DNA of 64,000 nt from positions 129,501 through 193,500 of the forward strand of contig NZ_CP022192.1 in NCBI RefSeq assembly GCF_003111685.1, read 5' to 3'. The stretch comes from Alloyangia pacifica. Its GTDB lineage: Bacteria > Pseudomonadota > Alphaproteobacteria > Rhodobacterales > Rhodobacteraceae. Below the pieces are notes generated by a model. It did not search any database. It had not been told where the DNA came from and saw only the letters and a list, made by a program, of their open reading frames with translations. This document shows positions 52,209 through 60,977 of this stretch, piece after piece. The translations under genes were made by a program, and so were the position numbers. The stretch's first letter is position 1; the number at the start of each line of letters is the position of its first letter.

Positions 52209-53042
52209 ATGCCCGCCGCTGCCACGCCGCTGTCGCCGCAACGCCGAAGGTTCCTGATGGACACCGCGCGGATGGCGGGCGGCTGCGCGCTGGCGGGGGG
52301 GGCGCTGGCCTGGCTCGGCCATGAAGCCCGCGCCCTGCCCGCCGAGGCGCTGCGCCCGCCCGGCGCCCTGCCCGAAGCGGATTTTCTCGCGGCCTGCATC
52401 CGCTGCGGGCTCTGCGTGCGCGACTGCCCCTATGACACCTTGGCGCTGGCGGAATTGGGCGAGGACGGACCGGCCACCGGCACGCCCTTCTTCACCGCCC
52501 GCGAGGTGCCCTGCGAGATGTGCGACGACATCCCCTGCGTCGCCGCCTGCCCCACCGCCGCGCTCGACCCGGCGCTCACCGATATCGACGCCGCGCGCAT
52601 GGGCAGCGCCGTGCTGGTCGACCAGGAGAACTGCCTCAACTTCCTCGGGCTGCGCTGCGACGTCTGCTACCGGGTCTGCCCGGTGATCGACGCCGCGATC
52701 ACCCTCGAGCCCTCGCACAACGAGCGCTCGGGGCATCACGCGATCTTTGCGCCCACGGTCCACGCCGAGCACTGCACCGGCTGCGGCAAATGCGAGAAGA
52801 GCTGCGTGCTGCCCGAGGCGGCGATCAAGGTGCTGCCGCTGCGGCTCGCCCGCGGGGCCCCTGCCGCGCACTACCGCAAGGGCTGGGAAGAGATGGAGGA
52901 GCATGGCGGCCCGCTGGTCGAGGGGATCATCGATCTGCCCGACCGCCTGCCCGGGCCGGGCACCGACACCCGTGCCGCGCCGGGCGGCTTCGAGCCCAGT
53001 TTCAGGCTTCCGGGCGCCCCCGTGCCGGGAGCGGGCGAATGA
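52209..53042 (+). CDS. napG: Ferredoxin-type protein NapG
   Basis: 277 aa; ATG at 52209 after GGAGG. Twin-arginine type start ([14 protein letters not shown]). Four 4Fe-4S motifs: [39 protein letters not shown] and [11 protein letters not shown]. With NapH it passes quinol electrons to NapC or NapB. Its stop overlaps napH. Confidence 0.92.
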   Translation: MPAAATPLSPQRRRFLMDTARMAGGCALAGGALAWLGHEARALPAEALRPPGALPEADFLAACIRCGLCVRDCPYDTLALAELGEDGPATGTPFFTAREVPCEMCDDIPCVAACPTAALDPALTDIDAARMGSAVLVDQENCLNFLGLRCDVCYRVCPVIDAAITLEPSHNERSGHHAIFAPTVHAEHCTGCGKCEKSCVLPEAAIKVLPLRLARGAPAAHYRKGWEEMEEHGGPLVEGIIDLPDRLPGPGTDTRAAPGGFEPSFRLPGAPVPGAGE

Positions 53043-53944
53043 CGGCAAGAACGCACCTCCCGGTCGGCGAAGAGGCGATCCGCCTCAAGGGCTGGTGGCG
53101 GGCGCATCGCTTCCTGCTCCTGCGGCGGCTGTCGCAGGCCTTTTTCCTCGGGCTCTTCCTGCTTGGGCCGTGGTTCGGGCTGTGGTGGGTGGCGGGCACG
53201 CTGGCGGGCTCGCGGAGCTTTGGCATCCTGCCGCTGACCGACCCGATGGTTCTGGCGCAGAGCCTCGTCGCCGGGCACCTGCCCGAGCTGACGGCGCTGA
53301 TCGGCGCCCTGATCGTGCTCGCCGCCTACGCGCTGATCGGCGGGCGGGTCTATTGCTCCTGGGTCTGCCCGATCAACCCGGTGACCGATGCCGCGCATTG
53401 GCTGCACGCGAGGCTCGGCCTGCAGAAGGGCTGGCAGCCGAAGCGGCACACCCGGCTGTGGCTGCTGGCCATGGTGCTCGTCGTCTCGGCGCTGACCGGA
53501 ACCATCGCCTGGGAGGTCGTCAACCCGATCACCATGCTGCACCGCGGCCTGGTCTTCGGCATGGGTTTTGCCTGGGCGCTCGTGGCGCTGGTCTTTTTCT
53601 TCGACCTGCTGGTTTCGCGCCGCGGCTGGTGCGGGCATCTCTGCCCGGTGGGCGCCTTCTACGGCCTGCTGGGCACGCATAGCCTGCTGCGCGTCAGCGC
53701 CACGAGACGCGCCGCCTGCGACGACTGCATGGAGTGCTTCGCCGTCTGCCCCGAAAACCACGTCATCGCCCCCGCCCTGCGCGGCGCGCCGGGCAAGACG
53801 CCGCTGATCCTTTCGCCCGATTGCACCAACTGCGGCCGCTGCGTCGATGTCTGCTCGGTCAATGTCTTCGAGTTCACCCACCGCTTCGACCAGCACGTCG
53901 AAGTCCTGCCACCACCGGACCGCTCCGGGACAACCGCCGCCTGA
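53039..53944 (+). CDS. napH: Quinol dehydrogenase membrane protein NapH
   Basis: 301 aa, four membrane segments. Cysteine motifs [10 protein letters not shown] and [11 protein letters not shown] lie in the membrane part, and 4Fe-4S motifs [13 protein letters not shown] and [13 protein letters not shown] near the C-terminus. It oxidises quinol and hands electrons to NapG. Confidence 0.92.
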   Translation: MTARTHLPVGEEAIRLKGWWRAHRFLLLRRLSQAFFLGLFLLGPWFGLWWVAGTLAGSRSFGILPLTDPMVLAQSLVAGHLPELTALIGALIVLAAYALIGGRVYCSWVCPINPVTDAAHWLHARLGLQKGWQPKRHTRLWLLAMVLVVSALTGTIAWEVVNPITMLHRGLVFGMGFAWALVALVFFFDLLVSRRGWCGHLCPVGAFYGLLGTHSLLRVSATRRAACDDCMECFAVCPENHVIAPALRGAPGKTPLILSPDCTNCGRCVDVCSVNVFEFTHRFDQHVEVLPPPDRSGTTAA

Positions 53945-53981
53945 GGGGATTTTCCCTGCGAGACAACTAAGGAGAGCGCCC

Positions 53982-54425
53982 ATGAAACTGACGGTCATCG
54001 CGAAGATCGCCGCCTTCGCCTCGCCCCTGCTGGTCGCGGGGCTGGTCGTCGCACAGACCTCGGGAGGCGTCCAGGATCTGCGCGGCGCGTCGGTCGACCA
54101 GGAACTTGAGCCGCCCGAAGTCTATCCCCAGCAGCTGGGCCGCGAGGTGCGGAACTACCGCCAGCAGCCGCCGGTCATCCCCCATTCCATGACCCAGTAC
54201 CAGATCGACCTGCGCACCAACCAGTGCCTCAGCTGTCACGACTGGAGCAACGCCGGCGACCGCGGCGCCCCGACACTGTCGATGACCCATTACCTCGACC
54301 GCAGCGGCAACCAGCTCGACACCGTCGCCGGCACCCGCTGGTTCTGCAATCAGTGCCACGTCCCGCAGGCGGATGCGCCGGCGCTGGTCGGCAACGACTT
54401 CGAAGCCTCCAGCGAAATGCGCTGA
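53982..54425 (+). CDS. napB: Diheme cytochrome c subunit NapB
   Basis: 147 aa with a signal peptide (cleavage near VVAQT). Two heme c sites, CLSCH at 82-86 and CNQCH at 122-126; distal histidines are probably in PHSMT and MTHYLD. It is the electron donor to NapA. Confidence 0.94.
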   Translation: MKLTVIAKIAAFASPLLVAGLVVAQTSGGVQDLRGASVDQELEPPEVYPQQLGREVRNYRQQPPVIPHSMTQYQIDLRTNQCLSCHDWSNAGDRGAPTLSMTHYLDRSGNQLDTVAGTRWFCNQCHVPQADAPALVGNDFEASSEMR

Positions 54426-54451
54426 AGCAACGGCCCAATGGGAGAGACGAG

Positions 54452-55165
54452 ATGCCGGACAACAACACGCACGGCGACAAGCCCGGCCGCCGCAACATTC
54501 TGCTCCGCATCTGGGATGCCTTCTGGAGCCCCACCGGGCTGTTCAGCACCGGCTTCCTGCTGATCGCGGGGTTCCTGGCGGGCATCCTCTTCTGGGGCGG
54601 TTTCCACTGGTCGCTGGAACTGACCAACACCGAGGAGTTCTGCACCTCCTGCCATTCGATGGAGACCAACCTGGGCGAGTACCGCCAGACCATCCACTAC
54701 AACAACCACTCGGGCGTGCGGGCGATCTGCTCGGACTGCCACGTGCCGCACGAGTGGCAGTACAAGATGAAGGCCAAGATCATGGCGGTGAAGGACGTCT
54801 ACCACGAGGTGATGGGCACCATAAACACCTCGGAGAAATACGAAGACCGGCGGCTCGAGATGGCGGCGGCGGTGTGGAAGAAGATGAAGGCCACCGACAG
54901 CCGCGAATGCCGAAACTGCCACGCTTTCGAATACATGGATTTCACCATCCAGGAGACCCGGGCAGCGCAGAACCACCAGCGCGCGCTCGACGAGGACATG
55001 ACCTGTATCGACTGCCACCAGGGCATCGCCCACGATCTCGCCCCGGGGTACCTCGAGGAGTACCAGCACGTCGTCGAGACGCTCGCGCAGACCAAGCTGC
55101 AGGATGCATCGGGGGGCGTCGATGTCGCCTCGATCAAGTCCTATCTGGGCATTTCCGCCGATTGA
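54452..55165 (+). CDS. napC: Tetraheme cytochrome c NapC
   Basis: 237 aa with an N-terminal membrane anchor (residues ~30-52) and four CxxCH sites at 64-68, 93-97, 153-157 and 185-189. NapC/NirT family quinol dehydrogenase that reduces NapB. The operon thus has both the NapC and NapGH electron routes. Confidence 0.94.
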   Translation: MPDNNTHGDKPGRRNILLRIWDAFWSPTGLFSTGFLLIAGFLAGILFWGGFHWSLELTNTEEFCTSCHSMETNLGEYRQTIHYNNHSGVRAICSDCHVPHEWQYKMKAKIMAVKDVYHEVMGTINTSEKYEDRRLEMAAAVWKKMKATDSRECRNCHAFEYMDFTIQETRAAQNHQRALDEDMTCIDCHQGIAHDLAPGYLEEYQHVVETLAQTKLQDASGGVDVASIKSYLGISAD

Positions 55166-55227
55166 TCCGAAGGGCGCCGGAGCGGCCCGTGCAGACCGCC
55201 GCGCCAGCAACGTAGGGAGACACGACC

Positions 55228-55500
55228 ATGCTGAGCCTGCTTGATCTTCTCGGCACCATCGGGGGCAGCATCCTTGGCCTGCCGGGCATCCTTGGCGTCA
55301 CGCTCGGCATGACGACGCGGAACTGGATCGTCGCGATGATCCTTGGCGGCGCGATCGGCGTGCTCTCGCCGCTGATTCTCGGCGGTCACCAGTCCGCCCA
55401 TGTGCCGATCTCCACGCTGGAATACAGCATCTCGACACTCATCGGCATCCTTGCCGGGCTGATCGGCTGCGCCGTGCGCCGCAAGGGCGCGCGGGTGTGA
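55228..55500 (+). CDS. Small membrane protein after napC
   Basis: 90 aa with a ribosome site (GTAGGGAG). Two to three hydrophobic segments (LGLPGILGVTLGMTT; MILGGAIGVLSPLILGG; IGILAGLIGCAVRRKGARV) and a positively charged end. It lies 62 nt after napC and may share the transcript. I do not recognise the family; it is not NapE or NapK by sequence or position. Confidence 0.65.
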   Translation: MLSLLDLLGTIGGSILGLPGILGVTLGMTTRNWIVAMILGGAIGVLSPLILGGHQSAHVPISTLEYSISTLIGILAGLIGCAVRRKGARV

Positions 55501-55728
55501 TCGGCGGCAGAGCTGAGCTTCATATCGCCGGGGCCGTGCGCCGCGTGTGAATCCGCTTAGGCCTGCCTCGGTCCTGGTGTATCCTTGATCGACCGCGCGC
55601 CGTCTTTCGGGGGCGCCCGGTCTCTCGGCCTGCGCCTGCGCGCAGCTTGGTTCATTCCAGTATCAAATTTCAGAAGATCGACGCCCGGCCCCGGCCGCTG
55701 CTTGGCATTTTCGAAAAGGAGATTGGAA

Positions 55729-56178
55729 GTGTCTAAAAAGATCCTCGCGGTTGCCTCGGCGGGTGGGCATTGGCAGCAGCTCCAACGGGTCCGCGACGCC
55801 TTCGATGGCGACGAGGTCTTCTTTTTGACCACGCTGCGAGGGCTGCCAGACGATTTCGGCGCCCTGCCTGCGGCGATCATCCCTGACTGCAATCAGAACA
55901 CGCCGCGCGCGGCACTTCGCTGCTTTGCGACCGTCTGCCGCATCGTGCTGCGCGAGCGTCCCGACGTCATTGTCACCACCGGTGCGCTGCCGGGGCTCAT
56001 CGCGCTGGTGGCCGGGCGTCTGGTCGGCGCCAAGGGGGTGTGGATCGACAGCGTCGCCAACGCCGAATGCCTATCCACTTCTGGGCGGCTCGCCCGCCAT
56101 GTTGCGCATCTTCGGCTGAGCCAGTGGGAGCACGTGGCCCGGGAGGCGCAGGTCGAATACGCAGGGTCCATCCTGTGA
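55729..56178 (+). CDS. Glycosyltransferase subunit PssD-like (Alg14 type)
   Basis: 149 aa with GTG start at 55729 after AGGAGA. N-terminal ILAVASAGGHWQQLQRV and VIVTTGALPGLIALVAGRL match the PssD/Alg14 membrane-anchoring half of a split GT28-type glycosyltransferase. It pairs with the next gene, overlapping it (GTGA). In rhizobia PssD and PssE together add glucuronic acid to the lipid-linked exopolysaccharide unit. Confidence 0.87.
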   Translation: MSKKILAVASAGGHWQQLQRVRDAFDGDEVFFLTTLRGLPDDFGALPAAIIPDCNQNTPRAALRCFATVCRIVLRERPDVIVTTGALPGLIALVAGRLVGAKGVWIDSVANAECLSTSGRLARHVAHLRLSQWEHVAREAQVEYAGSIL

Positions 56179-56660
56179 TCTTCGCCACCGTCGGGACGCA
56201 GCTGCCCTTTCCGCGGCTGATCGATGCGCTCGATGCCATCGCGCCGCGGCTCGCCGAGCCAGTGATCGCCCAGGTGGGCGCCTCGGTCGCGGGACATTGG
56301 GCCAATCTGGACACGCGGCAGACGCTCCCCCCACATGAGTTCAGCGCGCTCTTCGGCGAAGCGCGGGTCGTGGTGTCGCACGCCGGGATCGGCTCGATCC
56401 TCTCGGCCCGGCGCTTCGGAAAGCCGCTGATCCTCTTTCCCCGGCGCGCCGCACTCGGCGAGCACCGCAACGATCACCAGATGGCGACGGTCCGCCACGT
56501 CAAGGGCCTGCGCGGCGTGCACGTGGCCTTCGAACAGGGCGACCTCGAGCGGCTCCTGCTGAGGCCCGGCCTCGATGCGGCCGGCGAGGACAGCGCCCCC
56601 AGCCCCGAGCATCTGGCGCTGATCGAACGGCTTCACAGCTTCATTCACGACCTGCGCTGA
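56175..56660 (+). CDS. Glycosyltransferase subunit PssE-like (Alg13 type)
   Basis: 161 aa with GTG start inside the PssD stop. VIFATVGTQLPFPRLIDALD at the N-terminus and VVSHAGIGSILSARRFGKP are the nucleotide-sugar-binding half. Catalytic partner of the PssD-like protein. Its last 16 nt overlap the end of the converging SGNH hydrolase gene. Confidence 0.87.
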   Translation: MIFATVGTQLPFPRLIDALDAIAPRLAEPVIAQVGASVAGHWANLDTRQTLPPHEFSALFGEARVVVSHAGIGSILSARRFGKPLILFPRRAALGEHRNDHQMATVRHVKGLRGVHVAFEQGDLERLLLRPGLDAAGEDSAPSPEHLALIERLHSFIHDLR

Positions 56661-57397
56661 CGCTCGCTGCAGCCGGTTCCCGTGAGCGCTTGCGCCACGG
56701 CCTCGACGATCACCGGGGCTATGAGATGTGCCGCCGTGTCCGGCTCGGGATGCAGCCCGTCCCTCGACAGGCCGCGTGCCGAGGGCGGCAGGGCCAGCCA
56801 CCTCGGGTAGAGGTCGATCAACCCCAGGCCCATGTCCTTGGCCAGGGTCCGGTATTGCTGGTAGTGCGCGCGCAGCCGCGGCCGGCTCAGGCTGCGCAGG
56901 CCCTGTGCCGGGCTCATCGTCATCAGCGCGATCGTCGTGGCGGGAGATGCGGCGCGCAGCGCACGGACGAGCGCGACATGCGCCTCCGCCGAGCCCGCCA
57001 GGGAAATCCCCCCGGTCACATCCGCATCGTTGATCGCGAATTCGACAAGCAGCAGGTCCGGTTGCCCGGCGGCGACCTGCGCCACCTGCGTCAGCCCCCA
57101 CTCCGACCCCGCGCCGTTTTTCGCGATAACCAAGAGCGCCACGGGATGGCCGATGCACGTGCTCAGCCGGTCCGCCACCTCCCCGGGCCAGGGCTCTCCC
57201 GCGGTCAGGCTGGTGCCGAGCACGGCGAGCCGGATGGGCCGCCCCTCGGGCAGGGCCAGCGCGAAGGGCCGGTCCCCGAGCCGGGGCACGGGCCGCAGCT
57301 CGACTCCCGCCCAGCGGGCCAGCACCAAGCCGGCGCCCAGAAGCCCGAGCGTGACGAGGGTCATGAGCAGAGCGGACCCGGGCCGCGAAGGCAGCAT
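56645..57397 (-). CDS. SGNH/GDSL hydrolase (membrane-anchored)
   Basis: 250 aa from the ATG at 57397 in a TGATG overlap with the acyltransferase gene. An N-terminal hydrophobic anchor (LLMTLVTLGLLGAGLVL) is followed by the SGNH blocks: LAVLGTSLTAGEPWPG (Ser), KNGAGSEWG, EFAINDADVTGG (Asn) and RDGLHPEPDTAAH (Asp-His). A periplasmic esterase acting on acyl groups of the exopolysaccharide is a natural guess, given its acetyltransferase neighbour. Confidence 0.82.
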   Translation of the reverse strand: MLPSRPGSALLMTLVTLGLLGAGLVLARWAGVELRPVPRLGDRPFALALPEGRPIRLAVLGTSLTAGEPWPGEVADRLSTCIGHPVALLVIAKNGAGSEWGLTQVAQVAAGQPDLLLVEFAINDADVTGGISLAGSAEAHVALVRALRAASPATTIALMTMSPAQGLRSLSRPRLRAHYQQYRTLAKDMGLGLIDLYPRWLALPPSARGLSRDGLHPEPDTAAHLIAPVIVEAVAQALTGTGCSERQRRS

Positions 57398-57903
57398 CAG
57401 GTCTCCCCGGCCGACGCGAGCCGACTTTCGGTCTCGTCGGCGGAGATGAACCGTCCGAAACGCCCCACGTCGATGTCCGAGCGGACGATCTGCGCCGGAT
57501 TGCCCGCGACGATGCTGCGCGGGGGCACGGACTTCGTCACCACTGCGCCCGCCGCCACCACGCTGTTGTCGCCGATCTCGACCCCGGGCAGGATCAGCGC
57601 CCGCCCGCCGATGAAGCAATTCCGGCCCACCCGCGTGTGCAAGTAGAGCCCCCGGGTCATGTCATGGGTCAGGATCCGCGCCTCGAAGGCGACGTAGCTG
57701 TCCCTGCCGACATGCACACCGATCGGAAAGGTCCGGTCGAACTTGGCCGACAAGGAAAACTGGCAGCTCGGGTCAAGGTCCATCTTCCAGACGTGCACCA
57801 GATAGGCCCGGCGCAGCGACACCAGCAGATTGCGCAGCGGCGCGAGACGGTTCAGCCCCCGCCGGCGCGCCTTTTTCATCTTCGGAACGCTTTGATCCAC
57901 CAT
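57397..57903 (-). CDS. Left-handed beta-helix acyltransferase (WcaF/colanic acid-type)
   Basis: 168 aa from the ATG at 57903. Hexapeptide-repeat region from about residue 60 to 145 ([60 protein letters not shown]). It probably O-acetylates a sugar of the exopolysaccharide. Coupled to the SGNH hydrolase gene downstream. Confidence 0.83.
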   Translation of the reverse strand: MVDQSVPKMKKARRRGLNRLAPLRNLLVSLRRAYLVHVWKMDLDPSCQFSLSAKFDRTFPIGVHVGRDSYVAFEARILTHDMTRGLYLHTRVGRNCFIGGRALILPGVEIGDNSVVAAGAVVTKSVPPRSIVAGNPAQIVRSDIDVGRFGRFISADETESRLASAGET

Positions 57904-58294
57904 GTAAATCGCCAATCCAATGGGTCATGAATTATCACCGCCTGGGTTTCCAATTCTCCTCCATGCACCTCAAGTGTGATCTGATGGGTGTAGCAGTTCA
58001 ATCAACCAAGGCCGCCCAACACCCATTGATTTATTTTTCTGTAACGCTCCATCAATTCACGAAACATATCATAATGATTCGCAATATCGCTCCTAAAAAA
58101 TTCGGCCAGGCCGACCAAAAAAACCAGATTTTCCTAACCTCGTTCCAGATGCGCCATTTCTCGCCGAACGCACTCTAATATTGTGGCAATAAATGCGACA
58201 ATGTGCCGGGTCTTATGCTAGGCTGCAGAGAGTTCCCCCCTTGGCCAGTACAGTTCCGCGTTAGCCGGGCAATTCGACGAGGTTGGAGCACGTG
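57904..58294. other. AT-rich intergenic region in the exopolysaccharide locus
   Basis: About 390 nt, clearly lower in GC than its surroundings, with no credible coding sequence; a 83-codon open frame at 57927 has no ribosome site or family resemblance. It should carry the promoters of the acyltransferase/SGNH operon and of the small gene at 58295. An inverted repeat lies at 58181. Confidence 0.5.
58181..58201. promoter_or_regulatory. Inverted repeat upstream of the small membrane protein gene
   Basis: TTGTGGC and GCGACAA are 6/7 complementary around AATAAAT; inside it TATTG and CAATA (58179-58191) form a second small dyad. It is a possible operator for surface-polysaccharide control. Confidence 0.4.
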
Positions 58295-58492
58295 ATGAGC
58301 CTCCTGAACATCCTTCTGTTTGCCTATCTGGCGACCGTCGTCGTCGCGCTCACCCTCACTCACCGCGAGCGCAGGCGGCATGGCCACAGGTCGTGGCGTC
58401 ACGCAGTGCTTGGCGACGCCCTGTGTCTGGTATGGCCGCTCGTGGCGGTCGCCATGGCACTTTTCTGGCGGTCGCCAGCCTCGCGGACATAG
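58295..58492 (+). CDS. Small membrane protein
   Basis: 65 aa from the ATG at 58295 with GGAG six bases ahead. Two hydrophobic segments (LLNILLFAYLATVVVALTLT and AVLGDALCLVWPLVAVAMALF) separated by a basic loop (RERRRHGHRSWRH). No family recognised. Its place between exopolysaccharide genes is the only clue to function. Confidence 0.5.
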   Translation: MSLLNILLFAYLATVVVALTLTHRERRRHGHRSWRHAVLGDALCLVWPLVAVAMALFWRSPASRT

Positions 58493-58588
58493 CCGCGGGA
58501 CGCGGTCGCTGGACGCACCCCCCGCCCCCACCTTTCGATGCGTCGATCCGGCGGTGACCCCGCTCTTGGGAAGGCGAAAGGCCGCTCC

Positions 58589-59302
58589 TCAGTGGCCCGT
58601 GCCGGAGCAGACGACGAAGACCGTCGCCAGCATGATCCGCAGATCCGTTTTCAGCGACAGTCCGTTGTTGTAGCCGGTGTCGAACCGCGCGCGGTCGGCA
58701 AAGGACGTTTGGTTCCGTGCCTCGATCTGCCAGAGGCCGGTGATGCCGGGCCGAAGCTCGTAGTAGTCGTTGCCGGGATAGAGCGCGCGCTGCGTTTCCA
58801 GCATGGGACGCGGGCCGACCACGCTCATGTCACCGACGAAGACATTCCAGAACTGCGGCAGCTCGTCGAGCGAGGACTTGCGCAGGAAATGGCCGAGCTT
58901 GGTGATCCGCGGGTCTTGCTTCAGTTTCTGGTCCCGCTCCCATTCCTCTCGCGCTTCGGGGCAGGCCGCGAGGTGCGCATGGAGCAGCTCTTCCGCGTTC
59001 GGCACCATCGAGCGCAGTTTCCACATTCGGAAATGCCGTCCTCCCCGCCCAAGCCGGATCTGGCTGAAGAAAGGGTTGCTCCGATCCGTCGCAACAAGGA
59101 GCACCAAGGGCAGCAGCAGGACAAGGGTCAACGGGGCGGACAGCAGGACCAGCGTCAGATCGAGAACCCGCTTGCCGACGTTCCGATAGAACACATGCCC
59201 GAGGCTCCCTCCCCGGGCGCCGAAGACCGGGTCGAGCTCAAGGGGTGAGCCGTGGAGGAGGGTGACCCAGTCGAACGTGATGCCAAATCTTCTAATTTTC
59301 AT
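58589..59302 (-). CDS. Sugar transferase, ExoY/WcaJ-like (undecaprenyl-phosphate sugar phosphotransferase)
   Basis: 237 aa from the ATG at 59302 (GGGGGA upstream; a TTG at 59326 is rejected). A membrane hairpin (RVLDLTLVLLSAPLTLVLLLPLVLLV) is followed by the bacterial sugar transferase domain: WKLRSMVPNAEE, KSSLDELPQFWNVFVGDMSVVGPRP and LRPGITGLWQIEAR. It starts synthesis of the repeating unit by loading the first sugar phosphate, often galactose or glucose, on undecaprenyl phosphate. Confidence 0.92.
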   Translation of the reverse strand: MKIRRFGITFDWVTLLHGSPLELDPVFGARGGSLGHVFYRNVGKRVLDLTLVLLSAPLTLVLLLPLVLLVATDRSNPFFSQIRLGRGGRHFRMWKLRSMVPNAEELLHAHLAACPEAREEWERDQKLKQDPRITKLGHFLRKSSLDELPQFWNVFVGDMSVVGPRPMLETQRALYPGNDYYELRPGITGLWQIEARNQTSFADRARFDTGYNNGLSLKTDLRIMLATVFVVCSGTGH

Positions 59303-59717
59303 ATTGGTCCCCCAGAGGATTTCCAATTCAGACGCGGATTACGCGCCGGAAATCATAGATTTCAGGATGAAAAGCAGAGATCGCTATCGAAATATTTCAC
59401 GGGATATTTCACACGGTCCGGGCAATATGCCGCGCGCAGCGCGAGAGACTTGCCCTTCGTCACCACGTTGACGAAGCACCATATATGCATGAAATTTACG
59501 TCGGCGGTCCGCAGAAAGGGTGTCGCAGATCCCGGCTCCGCCGATTCCTTATAATTAATTCATTGCGCGCCAATTTGCACGTCTAGGTCGATCTTCCTGC
59601 GGGATTTCGCCCATGGCGGTTGCGGCGTGCAGTGCCTTGTCGGGAAATGCCAATCTACCGCGCAGTCCGAGGACAATTGCGGCGCGCGTCGTGCGCTCCA
59701 GCCAGATCACCGAAACG
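59303..59717. other. AT-rich intergenic region upstream of the exoY-like gene
   Basis: About 415 nt between two minus-strand genes, unusually AT-rich near 59340-59420 and 59550-59580. No gene is supported. It should hold the sugar transferase promoter and the end of the pyruvyltransferase-side operon's neighbour; a tandem repeat lies at 59392. Confidence 0.5.
59392..59412. repeat. Tandem repeat upstream of the exoY-like gene
   Basis: ATATTTCAC occurs twice with a 12-bp period (59392 and 59404), separated by GGG. It lies 90-110 bp upstream of the sugar transferase start codon, a common place for an activator or repressor. Confidence 0.5.
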
Positions 59718-60977
59718 TTACGCCTCGATATCCGGCTCGGGCGCGCGCCCCGGCGCCGCGACGCGGCGGTCTGGCACGGAAAGCACCCCTGCCAGAAAGT
59801 TCCGGTAGAGATCGAGCCGCCGCAGCGCCTCGTGGTTGGCGCTCTCGATCTGCGCGGCGAGTTGGACCCGTTTGTCGAAGCCGTCGAGGATCAGCGCCTC
59901 GACCTCGGCACTGCTTGCGGTGCGGCAATCGGCGACATGCCCATAGCCGAGCGTGCCGAACAGGCCGAGGAACTTGCGGCTGTAGGCCATGGGCAGCACC
60001 GGCACACCCGAGGAAAAGGCGGCGATGCAGGCATGCATCCGCGCCCCGAAGACATAATCCATGGCCGAGATCACGCTCTTTGCCTCGCTGGGCCCGGGCG
60101 CCGGTGGCTCGACGATCACTGCCGGAAATTCCGCGCCGAGCTGCTCGCAGGCGCGCTGGTCGTCCTCTCCCGCGCCCGAGGCGCTGTCGATGATCACATG
60201 TCCGATGAGGTGCACCACGCAGTCGTCCCGCTCCGAGAACTCCCGGATGAGGCGCCGCAGCAGTGTCGGGTAGTCCATCTTCAGGCCGAACTCGTTCTTG
60301 CCGGTGTAGCCGCCCGCGAAGAGCAGACCCGAGACATTGATCCCGACATGGATCTTCCCGTCGACCTCATGTGCCTTGGCGCGCGGCGCATACGGCAGGT
60401 GAAAGGCGACGTCCGTGGCCTCGATCAGGGTGATGCGATCGTCCCCGAAGCTCCGCACATACTCCGAGGACAGCGCATCGCGCGCGCAGACAAAGGCGGC
60501 GCGGCGCAGGATCCAGGCAGCGGCGCGCCGGGCCCAGACGCGATTGAACGGGCCGATGGTCTGGGGCGCAAAGCCGAGCGGCGTGCCGGTGCCGGTCACC
60601 GCTGCCTGGGCGGCGAGCTGCATCACGAAGCGCTTGGGGCCGTAGATGTCGGTGAAGCTGTCGCCGCCGCAGATGTCGAGCACCAGATCGCAGCGCCGGG
60701 CCATCGCCCGCAGCCCGTCGCGGCGCAGGATGAAGCCGCGGGACAGCGGGTGATAGCGCAGGTTCGGCCGCTCGATGTAGACCGGGTGCGGCTCGTGCCA
60801 GGCGGTCAGCTCGAAGCGGATGCCCCGTCCGAGCGTCGCCGCCACCTCCTCGAGAATGCGGATGTCGGAGAGGGTCAGTGCGCCGATCCCTAGGTTCGAC
60901 GAAGTGACCGTGTGCCCCAGAAGGCCGATGACCAGTTCCCCTCCCGGGTCGCGCGGCATGGGGCTCATGCGCGTCAT
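59718..60977 (-). CDS. Polysaccharide pyruvyl transferase family protein
   Basis: 419 aa from the ATG at 60977 in an ATGA overlap with the sulfotransferase gene. Features of the family include LGHTVTSSNLGIGALTLSD near the N-terminus, DLVLDICGGDSFTDIYG, and YVFGARMHACIAAFSSGVPVLPMAYSRKF. It would add a pyruvate ketal to a sugar of the exopolysaccharide, using phosphoenolpyruvate, which adds negative charge. Confidence 0.88.
   Translation of the reverse strand: MTRMSPMPRDPGGELVIGLLGHTVTSSNLGIGALTLSDIRILEEVAATLGRGIRFELTAWHEPHPVYIERPNLRYHPLSRGFILRRDGLRAMARRCDLVLDICGGDSFTDIYGPKRFVMQLAAQAAVTGTGTPLGFAPQTIGPFNRVWARRAAAWILRRAAFVCARDALSSEYVRSFGDDRITLIEATDVAFHLPYAPRAKAHEVDGKIHVGINVSGLLFAGGYTGKNEFGLKMDYPTLLRRLIREFSERDDCVVHLIGHVIIDSASGAGEDDQRACEQLGAEFPAVIVEPPAPGPSEAKSVISAMDYVFGARMHACIAAFSSGVPVLPMAYSRKFLGLFGTLGYGHVADCRTASSAEVEALILDGFDKRVQLAAQIESANHEALRRLDLYRNFLAGVLSVPDRRVAAPGRAPEPDIEA

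Noticed and set aside
57927..58178. 83-codon open frame in the AT-rich gap
   Set aside because: No ribosome site and no resemblance to a protein family; AT-rich intergenic DNA can leave such frames open.
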